Shown here in pieces: positions 37,594-47,978 of a stretch of 64,000 nt of DNA. The first letter of the stretch is position 1; each line of letters starts with the position of its first letter. The notes under the pieces are model-generated. The model did no database searches. It saw only the letters and a program-made list of their open reading frames with translations, and was not told the origin of the DNA. Made by a program: the position numbers and the translations under genes. The stretch covers positions 4,116,214 to 4,180,213 of the forward strand of contig NC_058058.1 of NCBI RefSeq assembly GCF_020085105.1, in the 5' to 3' direction. The DNA comes from Siniperca chuatsi (Eukaryota; Chordata; Actinopteri; Centrarchiformes; Sinipercidae).

Positions 37594-38088
37594 CACCGAT
37601 CAGACAGTGGGTAAATAGATCCATGTCAAGAAACATTTTTTTAAATTAATTATAATGCACTTATTGCAATACTTTTGAGTTATTGTATATTTTGCATTCG
37701 TAATGTAATTCAGTCTTGATAGCCATCTGACTGGTAGCGGTCACTAATTTTCCATTACTTAAACTTTTCTTGTAAGGTGCTTGTGAGTCTCTATTTGTCA
37801 CTTGCAAAATCTGTATTCCTGTCTGTATCTTTACACATTTTTGAATCATTTGTTGAAATAAATACTCAAAAAACTTGTTGACAGAGTGCTGCTGATTTAA
37901 TTTAATTAGATTTAAGAAACCACTGAATCAATTTTAAATAATTCAGTGCCCATGTAGAATAACATCACAGCAGTATTGAAACTGGCATCATATGCATATG
38001 GTTTAGTAGTAGCATGAACGAGAAGGTGAGAGAAGGCATCTGAAACCTCCTCAAGTGTCTCTGACCAAAATACTCATCTGTTAATTGT

Positions 38089-38170
38089 AGATTTACATAG
38101 CCCAATATCACAAATTTGCCTCAAGGGGTTTTTCAGTCTGAACATTATATAACACCCTCTATCCTTAGAC
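38089..38170 (-). repeat. Dispersed fish repeat 3' end, reverse copy
   Basis: ATAGCCCAATATCACAAATT, TGCCTCAAGGGG and CCTCTATCCTTAG are the reverse complement, in order, of the copy at 35.57 kb. Confidence 0.65.
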
Positions 38171-39339
38171 ACACTACATGAAAATGTGTCCCATTCTTCA
38201 AATTAAAACTTTTTCACCAAGCTGTTTCATGCTAAAGTTGAAGTATAAACCTGTCACGTGATCTGCACATCAACCTGGCAACATTGCAGCAACAGGCTTC
38301 CTCTATGTTCGCACTGGATTGGTCCACTCACATTTCTGCTGGACATTCAAAAGCTTCTGATTAAATGCAACCCTCTAAATAGACAATGAGGTCTTCTTAA
38401 TCATCATATTTGGTTTCCAGAAATCTTTAATTTGAGTTAGTTATTGGCTTTTTTTTTTGCATTGAAACAAGCTGTAACATGGATGCTTAGTATTGACAAG
38501 CATAATGTTTTTTTAGGATGGTCATTGATGTATTTGGTGAGTTGTTTCCTCGTAAGATATGGAAATATATTAAACCCAAGTCAGTTAAATGGCAGGTTCA
38601 TGTGTGCACAGATTTTACTACAAGCATACTTGTAGTAAAAGTGTGTAGATATGCTTCAGGTTGCAGTGACAAAGCCAGTCCAGGCAACTGTGTCGATTTA
38701 AATAAAATATTTTCTACTCTTACATATAAAAATGAAACTCAGTTGCATCTAGTGTAGACACTTAAAAGGGGTGGCACAATGTTTAGTATCCTAGCTTTAC
38801 TTGATCATGGTTAGCCTCGTCAAAAAAATGCATGGGATCCAACCAACCAAGCTTTTGCATTTGAAAAACAAAAAAATCTGTCGCCCAGGGCCACAATGTA
38901 TGTTAAGACAACATAATGACAACTGAATAATATTTCAAGTTTCACGCAGATAATTTCAGTATTGCAATAGCTGTTCAATTAAACCACCACAAATTAATTT
39001 TTTACAGCATGCTCCCTGAATTTTCTTAACCGCTTCTGTGTCAGCACTCCCTTCAGTCATCTCTGTTCTAAAGCAAACGTTTAGCTTGGTTACACAAATG
39101 CCAGCGCAGATTAATCAAAGCCACTTGGCTTCTGAATTCAGACCTCTGTAAACATCTGCACTCCAGTGTGTTTGTGTGCAAATGGGTGGCTTCCTGCACG
39201 ATTGTGTTTGTCCATACTTGTTTGTGTGTATGAATGTGCTTGAATGTGTCATGTATGTGTGTGTGCATACAAGGATCCACATGTGCATCTGGTTGTTTGT
39301 GTATGTAAGACCACATGCACGTCTGCCTCTGTGTGTGTA

Positions 39340-39364
39340 TTTGTGTATGTGTGTGTGTGTGTGT
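39340..39364. repeat. GT-rich simple repeat
   Basis: A short (GT)n run lies inside the intron side of the candidate cacng8 5' exon donor. Confidence 0.8.
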
Positions 39365-39373
39365 AAATGTTAC

Positions 39374-39500
39374 CTGGGGGCATGTTTCTCCCTTTCGCCT
39401 CCATCTCCTCTCCCCCCCGCTGCTGCTGCTGTTCTTCTTCTTCGTCAATGAAGAGCGCTCCGTAGCCCCGGTCCGAGCCGCCTCCATCCACCGTTTATCC
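39374..39500 (-). CDS. cacng8: Candidate 5' exon of cacng8, possibly with coding start (tentative)
   Basis: This minus-strand block is CpG-rich against a CpG-poor background and ends CCCCCAG|GTAACA, a good donor. Joined to the acceptor at 34232, one of its frames continues open into the cacng8 coding frame. That frame has an in-frame ATG at 39404 in a strong context (GAGATGG), which would add MEAKGRNMPP and DISFLPRPA before the MVWCERG start. The left limit is arbitrary. Equally, the block may be untranslated leader, with translation starting at 34205. The phase agreement alone has a one-in-three chance of being accidental. Confidence 0.3.
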
Positions 39501-39825
39501 TTCACTTTCTCTCCCCTTCCCCTTTCCTCGCTCCTCTGCCTCTCCCTCTCTTCTTATCCCTTCTTTCTCCCTCTTCCTCTTCTCCCTCTCCTCTCTTTAC
39601 CTTGAGCACTCCTTCTCTTCTTTTCAGCGAGCGGGGGATGCTTCACTTGGCGTCCTCTCCTCTCATTGAATTGTCATGGCAGTCATCTTAGCTACTGAGA
39701 GAAGGAAGAAAGAGGCGGGGGGGTAAAGAGCAGATGAGAGAGAGTCAGAGGAAAGACAAAAAAGAGAGGGAGAGGAGGAAAGAGTGAGAGGGAGAGATGA
39801 GAAGATGGGGGGGAAAGGATGGATT
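39487..39825. repeat. Paired pyrimidine-rich and purine-rich tracts
   Basis: About 39487-39608 is CT-rich and about 39693-39825 is GA-rich on the same strand, so the two could pair imperfectly. They flank the block next to the candidate cacng8 5' exon. The ORFs reported here are composition artefacts. Confidence 0.65.
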
Positions 39826-40142
39826 CAATTAACAAACGTGACATGAGTCTTGAAATCAGGGGATGCTCCTGTACAGAAGCATCTTCCATACAAATATGTT
39901 TTATATATGAGAATGATGATATGTCATTGAAAAAACAAACAAACAAATAAACAAACATCCAAAACCTGATGCCGACGGCAAAAAATGAGCCCCCTGTCAA
40001 ACAAGAGAAGCTGGTTTGCCTCTACAGAGAGAGAGAGAGAGATATAAAGCAATAGAAAAGAACAGGCGATGCGAGAGAGCGTGCTCTATTCCATTGCCAT
40101 GGCAACAGTGAATTCCAAAGTCTATGGTGGAGTCGGCGAGCT

Positions 40143-40200
40143 TGCATGTGCGTATATGTGTTTGTGTGTGCGTGTGTGTGCATGTGTGTGTGTGTGTGTT
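40143..40200. repeat. GT-rich simple repeat
   Basis: This imperfect (GT)n stretch ends in a pure run. An (AC)n run follows at 40320-40354. Confidence 0.85.
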
Positions 40201-40319
40201 GGGGGAGTAGAGGGATGGATGTAACAGCTGAGAGGATTTTGCTGAGATTTAAAAAAAAAAGTGTGTGAATTCCATTAGTGTGCAGAGGAGCCCTGGATGT
40301 CATACATGACAGATGCAAA

Positions 40320-40354
40320 CACACACATGTACACACACACACACACACACACAC
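40320..40354. repeat. (AC)n microsatellite
   Basis: A mostly pure AC run has one GT interruption near its start. Confidence 0.88.
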
Positions 40355-41099
40355 ATTTATGTTTTGGATATACATGGTTGCATATAGTACATGGGGAAGG
40401 AACATTCACAGGAGAGATGACAGACTTGTGAGTCATTAGCACAGTGTCTCGGCATGTTTCATCCATCCAACTTTCTTCCTGTTGGTGCGATGGCTTAATC
40501 ACAAGCATTTAGTGCTGTTTCATGCTTTGAAATGCACAATGCAGAATTCTCAAAGCTGAAAGATCCGGAGCAAGAAGGGATTCAATGTCTTGCTCAAGGG
40601 CATTTCAGTAGAACGGTCGCTTTCCTGCTTGAACTCACATCCTACATTTCAACAAGCAGAGTGTTCCTGAAAAGAAAATCCCCATCAGCACTGACACAGG
40701 GTCAGGTTTTGCTAGTTTTTTGTTATGCAAGCTGTTGCCAAAACTGCAGGGCACCCAAAATCCACATGAAAGGCATCAGCAGCAACACAGCAGGAGATCC
40801 CAAGTTTTTTCCAATCTAGAGACGCTTCTGACCACAAACCCCCCTTTGGAGACTTCCAAGTCCTTTGTTCAAATGCCAAAATACAACACATATTTACATT
40901 GAACTGACAAAGGACCTCTATCAGATTTGTTACTCTGACTAATGCCTGTAAGGAGCAAAGGCTAAACTACTGTGACGATTTTATACAGCAACAAATCTTC
41001 ATTCAGACAAAGTTTGGGTGGACAAATGGCTTAATGAAGTGTGTATCTTAGACATGGGAGACCCCTGTTTCGTATGGACAAACAACGCTGGTTTTCCTT

Positions 41100-41228
41100 C
41101 AGCCGTAACCACAATTCATTCCCCAACCTTATCCAAGTAGTTTTTTAAACCCAAACCATGATCTTTCCCTAACCCTAACCAAGTTGTTTTTGTGCCAAAA
41201 GCCTGACCAAATCATAACCCTAGCAGTG
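41100..41228 (+). repeat. Dispersed CCTAACC-rich repeat, copy E
   Basis: AAACCCAAACCATGATCTTT, CCCTAACCCTAACCAAGTTG and TTTTTGTGCC are in the same word order as the other copies. This is one of the longest copies in the window. Confidence 0.65.
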
Positions 41229-42920
41229 TCAAATTAGAAAATGCTAATATCAATCTTTTGTAACCTTCATTTGTAACTCTTTTGGAAGGCATTGACAAGC
41301 GATATTCTCCTCAAATCACCAAATGCTATGGGTCGCTTCGAAAGGCAATTACAATCAACATATCCTGTCATTTAGATTGGAGGACTTGTTACCCATTTGG
41401 TAAACTTTGGTAAAGTTTGTCTGTTGTGGAGGTCTTCACAGGTCCACAATTTTGGACCAGACACAAAACAGATCTGTGGAAAATCACAAAATGACATGCA
41501 TAAATTAAGACTTGATTCAAAGGGACTTGAGGACCATCAGAAACTGTCCTAAATAGACATAAGAATAATTAGGCCAAATTACGTGATCAGAGATGATAGG
41601 ATGTCTAATACATGTGTGGCTGACACACAGACAAAAGAACCATGGCAAAATAATGGGAAACCTACTGTACAAGGACCTGATACGAATGATAATAATTTGG
41701 ACCAGGCTCCATTTGGGTTCTGGGTTGGTTCTCAGTTACTACAAACCATGAGGACCCATGAAGACCTCTAGTCTGTAAAGTTGGTAAAAGCTAAACAGCA
41801 AAAAAGGTGTGACATCTGGATACATTCTCTGCCAGTGCAGCCGCCTCTTATTTTATGAAATATTAACACTGACGCTCCTCTAGGCGAGATTTGACTATAT
41901 TTGTATAATTTCAAGCACAAATGCTTAGGATGCACTAAAATCACACACATTTCACAGTCAAAGTGATTGTTCAAGGGGGTTCATTTGTCTTCTCATTCTG
42001 GAATAAAACTCATTAATTTCTCTAATTTTTAAGTAAAAGCATGCCCATCTTATTGTCTAAATCACAAACTGGGGGTTGCAACAGAACAGAAAAGAGTCTC
42101 CCACCTCATCCCTTATAAATGAGACCATGCAGATTCTGCTGTTGTGGAGTCACAAACAGGAACTGTTCTCAGTGAACACAAAGTAATGAATCAAAATTAC
42201 AGGCAGGAATCAAAGCAAGCAAGTAGTCCATCCAGAGAAAACTGTATGCTGGCTGAAACTCTTCAACACCTCCACCCCCACCCGAGAATAATAATAAGAC
42301 ATTTACAGTTGCCTTGCATGGATTTTGGCTGGTGAAACCCTTTAAACTTTCAAAGTCATTGTGAAAGTGCCAAAGTGTGAAGTTTGCTCGTGTGGCATTT
42401 AAACATGTCTTTGCTTGCCATAGACAGAGGAAAAGCACTGACGTACCATCTGTGATGTCACTCTCAGGTTTCTAAAGAGAAATTGAAAATTAAATTTTGG
42501 TTTCCTGCTCAGGGACGAGTTTCGATGGAGCATGTGGGATGAGCAAGCAACACAATGTCACAGGCTGAGAATCTTGTCAATTTAACAAACATGCTCCCTA
42601 ACATCTAAGTACATCTCTGTAAGCCCTGCCATCTTTTCAACAGACAGCATATCTAACTAGAAGCCACAGTTTCTGGAGAAAAATGCTTATGAATATTGCA
42701 AGCTACTGAAAGCATGGATATGGGATAATTCATACCCAACTGTAAATTATGGCAAAAGTGTAAATTGTGGCAAAACCTTAGGGTAATTTCAGCATTCCAT
42801 GATATGCTATTTACACTATATTTCATCATAAGTGCATCTACAGACGGCCCATTGCTAACCTTGTCAAATTGATGCTGAAAGCTGATAGGCTTTAGTATTG
42901 GGGCTTTTGACAAGAATCAA

Positions 42921-43217
42921 AGGTGGGGTATGCGATTCCAATCCAATACACATCTTTTTGTCAAATTCAGCGAATATCTCCTCACGGTCCGCTGGCTGTC
43001 CGTTCTGTCTGCGCGCTGCGCGTCTGGAGATGGTTTGCTGGTTCTGGGAAACCATCTCGTCCTCTCTGGCTGTTAGCTTCACAGCAGAAACTGTAGCGGC
43101 AGTTTGCTAACCCACAACCTAGCTAACGTTAGTTATATTACTTGCTGTGTCATCGTTCGCTCTATATCATGGTATTTGTCATGGTATTGGGTTTCTCCAG
43201 AATTGCATACCCCACCT
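42921..43217. mobile_element. TTAA-type (piggyBac-like) MITE
   Basis: The left end AGGTGGGGTATGCGATT and right end AATTGCATACCCCACCT are inverted repeats (one mismatch over about 17 bases). They are bordered by TCAA on the left and TTAA on the right, which fits TTAA target duplication with one left-side mutation. The interior is CpG-rich (GCGCGCTGCGCGTCTGGAGA) and has no transposase frame. Confidence 0.72.
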
Positions 43218-44819
43218 TTAATTCTGCCAAATGAGGCAGACTCATGATAACTGATTTATGGTCTTTTCAATGTATCATGTTGCTGTAGAACCTACAGAAT
43301 TGCTCTGAGGTAATATGTGCATCTAGACTTGATTGGAATTACATTGTGCAAAGTTATGGCGGTTTATGTCAAATAGGACATGCCTATAGAAATTTGGCAA
43401 TTACAGGAAAGAATTATTGCATATCAAACTAATCAATTAAAAGAATGAAATAAGCTATTGTCTTATTATCTTGAATCTTGTGGGAAAATATTTTTGATTG
43501 TGTCATTTAAAAGGGAATTTCAGAGTTTTGTCAAAACTGTAATATAATCTGAGTTTTATTGAATGGCCCATCTAGTGGTCATTAGAGGAACTGCAGCTGA
43601 ACACTATTCAGCATTCGTCTGATTGCTGATTTTTGGGACCCCTTGAAAGGCCTGTAATCAGTAACAACAAACAAAACAAAAACAGGAACTGAGACATTGT
43701 TATTTTGTGCTCAAAACCCCTAAAATAAACCTGCTTTTCAGGCTGACAGCATGGATTATGAGGAAGGCTCCTGCAGCACAACATGGAACAAACACATGCT
43801 AGAGGGGCTCGCCGGTGGCAGCACAGATGCACAATGCAGAGAATAAAAGTTCAAGGACAAATCAGCCATGCTCTGCATCATGAATGTAGCGATGGTATGA
43901 ATCCTGCCATGAATACAGAGCAGCAGCAGAAAGTGGACGTAGTGTAGGAGCTGTTGGAGCATTGGTGATGATTAGAATAATCAACATACCACAGTGGCGA
44001 GCCACCATCAAAAACCAAGTCCATAGAGAGATGATGATGGGATGAATGGCCCTGTGTTTACAAGTTAGAATTACACTACAACACTGTAAACACTGTAAAA
44101 ATTCGATCTGTAGAAGAAGAGGATTGTATGGATGCTACTTCACAGAACCACATTATGAGAAGATTAAGATTTGTTCTCTCTTTCTCTCTCTCTCTGACAT
44201 CTGTCTGTCTGAGCATTGAGTTTCACAGACACACACATTCCTGTAGGAGTATTATGGGAACCCCTAAAACAATATTACAGTAGAACAATGACCCATCTTC
44301 CTATTTTAAGTTATTTGGCTACAGGTTCACAGGAGTATTAAAGTAAAAGGGATGTTGAGAGAGAGAGGTGAAACCTTTTTATTATTTTTTTTGTTATGAA
44401 TCAAAGATATTGATATTGTGCACTCCATCTGGAGCGAAGTGAAACTCAATAGCAGTAATATTCAGTACTCAGACAGAGAAATCTAAATCCAGACTCCTGC
44501 TGGAGCTCACACTCTGTACATCCCGCCTGCACAGCGGATCCTACATAACACAGACTGTTCTCTATAGGACAGAACAAATGAAACATATCAGTCACGTTGA
44601 TGTTCTCATTTGTTATAATTAATACTGATTAAACATTTCCTTAAGGGAAAATCATTGTGTTTCCCCCCTAAGGATTGTCTTACCTTTCAAAACGGCTTTA
44701 CACACAGGTCTTCTTCACTTTGCCCAACAAACAGTTCTTAAATAGTTTTTAAATAAACACAAATGTAAATGCAAAGCGGTGCGCGGTCGTTCCCAGATGA
44801 CTATATCAAGAGTACAATG

Positions 44820-45060
44820 TGTACATCTAGACTACATGTGGTGCGCTCCTCTCCAGCTCTAAGCATGCGTACACCGGTCCGATTGACACGCTGTCATGTC
44901 GTTAATGCATGAAGTGGCGAGATGTTGGCGATGGGTTTAATAAATATTTCCATCAGTAATAAGCTTACCTTTGCAAGAGCAACTTTTGCAGCCGGCACTG
45001 ATGCAGGTGGCGGCGAGGCGCGTGATTGTTGAAAGGAGAGAGAGGGAGAAATTTGGGGGG
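44820..45060 (-). promoter_or_regulatory. Possible promoter or 5' leader exon, minus strand (weak)
   Basis: A local cluster of CpG dinucleotides (GCGCGGTCGTT at about 44780, GGCGGCGAGGCGCG near 45010) is combined with a near-ideal minus-strand donor CTTGCAAAG|GTAAGC at 44969/44968. It could be a first exon of a cacng8 transcript running left. No coding frame is claimed. Confidence 0.22.
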
Positions 45061-47944
45061 GGGGGATGAAGGATGTCAGAACTGGATGTATGTGTTTTTT
45101 GTGCGCATGTGTGTGTTTGTGTGGTCTCTTGTTGTTTTTGTTGATGTAATCACAGATGGAACAAATTGTGACATACTGGAGTTTTCTCTTAAATGTAGTT
45201 AACAGCTTTTGTAAACGTTTAAACCAGCACAGAGAATCCATTACATCATTTTCAGGTTTCTCTCAGTCTCTGTAACGGTGAAGATGTGCAGTGGAGGCTG
45301 CAGTCTGAAGGAACAGGTGCTTTAATATTAGTTGATGACAGAGGTGTGACCAAGTCCTTCTAATGTCACAAGATTTGACAAGTCCATGTCTAAATGTGTC
45401 TCAGGCCTAAATGTGGAAAACAAGGTCAAATTAGAACACAACAGCAGGGGCGTTGCTACAGAGTCTGGGTCCCCTGGAATCAGCTCGGGCCCCAAAAGAA
45501 ACGGCTATAATCTCCTGCTTGTGTCAGTGCCCTAATCACCTCCTGGTCCCGAATCATTCAGACCACAACCACTATCCCCTCCACATACTTCTGATCAATT
45601 TAATATGTAAAATAAATACAAAATCTGTTGAAACTGACTTTTGCTATGTGATGCCATTGGGGTTTGGTTTGATCTTGTTGTTGCCCAAATGATCTCTTCC
45701 AAGCTATTCAGGTGTCTTCTTTTCAAGTGTTCATGCAAATATCTACTCTAACTCTTTTAAACTCTTTTTTTTTTACTATATTTAATTATAAAGCAAAAAA
45801 CACACAATGAAGTCAGTGTACTGAGAAAAAAGTTAATCTTGAACTTATTCAATCATATCTCTATCATTATGGGACTGAACCTTACAGGGCATATCACACT
45901 TAATGCAACATAATTAATACAAATAACCTTTTCTCTATGAACTTAAAAAATGACAGTACGTTTAGTGGACAAAACTTTAGGAAGACCCACTCATTCCCCA
46001 AACCAGGCTGTCACTAATCGTTTGTCCCACATCTGTTATGAAGGGGAGGTGATGAAGACGAAGGGTTGGGTTACTTTTTTTTTTAAAGTTCTCTTGACAA
46101 TCAAGATATGGATTAAGCACAGTGGGGTGAAACTCAAAAATAGGTACAGTCGGAGTGCCTAATCTTTTAAGTGTGTGCCTGCAGGGGGTTGATGATTGCT
46201 GAGTGATTGCTGGGGCAGGTGCTGAGATTTTGGCTTTCAAAAAAAGCCAGCAAACTTTCTGGATTTTGGGTCACTAACACATGCATCCTAAAATTGGGTT
46301 TTAGGATGTTTAATGTGAAACTGTGTCAGATATGAACACAAATGCTTCAGCCTTCACACATCTTGTTCTGTCTGTTATGAACTATCCACTCTGTCATTTA
46401 TTAAGTGAACCAGTTCAACAAGTGCTAATAAAAATCAGGTAATCACATCAGTGAGGTAATCGGTGTCTGAGTGCAAAAATCAACACTTTGCCAGTGTGCT
46501 GAAATGTACATTTATCAATGTCAATGTAATGCTTTTAAGTTGTTCTCTAAGTGTTATCAATGTGGACAAAGAGCTGTATAAAATCAACACCAGTTAATTG
46601 TCACGTAGAGATGTAAGGTTTTAGCCCCACATCAAAACATAGTATGGTATAAAAGTGAGAAAAATGTCTTTATTACTTTATTGTCATATAGCAGTGGCAA
46701 TACTACTGTGGATTATATCATGAAATTATAGTGGAGGTATTATCAGCATCTATGTATCAGTATTATGAAATAACACACGTCTTCTGCCCTTGCTATATGC
46801 AGTGAACTAAACACACTTCCAACAAAGGTTGAAGTCGGGAGATGGCCTTTGAGTTTACTGGAGGAAATTGTGAAATAGTGACAACAGTATTGGGCAACAA
46901 ATTCAAGATGAGATACCCTAAACAAGAGTTAGTGAGGAATTGAAACAGTAACAAGGAAACTGGTATAGACTATCTGTCAAATTAGTTGCATTGTCCCTCA
47001 TGATAGAAAGAAACAAATATCGCTTTTGAAAGAATATAAAGAAGTCCTTATAGAATGTAGAAAATCAATTCAAACTTACACATAGAGCTCATGAGACTCT
47101 AAAAGTAAAAAAGAGTAAAATAACTGCGTAACACTTAGCCCAACAGTAAATTAACAGTTACTTAAAATGTTGTTTTATATTAGCCTCAGACAGCCAGTAT
47201 AATGGCTAACTTGGTTAGCAGTAAACTGATTGTAGGTGACAAAATTTAAAAAAAATCAATCGACAATCACAAAACAGGTACAATGAGAAGAGTACCTACA
47301 GACAATGTTCCAAGAAGGGCATTTGGGGCGTTATGACAACATTTGACAAAAAATCTAATATTCTGACAAAATGGTGGATGTAAATATGTCAGTTAAACTG
47401 CTATGGGACTCTGCCAGCAGGGGTTGTTATAGCAACAGCATGTTCAACTGATGGTGGCAGAATACAATTATCAAAGTAGTAACAGGAACATTTATCACCC
47501 ACCATATTTTTTACCCATTGCATATGTGCATTATGCAGGAAAACTTAAGATTTTATAGAAAACAAATATTGGATTGGACTCTCAATCCAAGTCTCAGCAG
47601 ATACAACCATTAAAGAACCCGTATCAGGATCGGATGCAATATAACATCATGAATATGTAACTGTTTAATGTCTTTGTCAGGTGCGATACTGTTGTGATGC
47701 TCTCTGTCTTTCCCTGTTGTCTTCCAGAAAAGAAGAACGAGGCAGAAGAAACAAGTAAGGGAGGTGACTAGGAAAGAAGAAAGGAAGGAGAGAAGAATGA
47801 GAGTGTGGAAAGGAGAATAGACAGGGAGAACAAGACAGCCTTTACAGGTTTAATAGGGAACAGTGAGGGAGCTAAACCAAGACAGATAGTCAGTATGGAT
47901 CAGAAGGCTGCCAGGGGAAGAGGAGAGTTAAGACATTTGTGTTG

Positions 47945-47945
<1 letters not shown>

Positions 47946-47978
<33 letters not shown>
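47946..47978. repeat. (GT)n microsatellite
   Basis: This is a pure run of about 16 GT units. Confidence 0.93.

Noticed and set aside
39068..39505. 145-codon ORF over the candidate cacng8 5' exon
   Set aside because: It begins with GTG, and its frame does not continue into cacng8 after splicing; the rest is GT-repeat translation.
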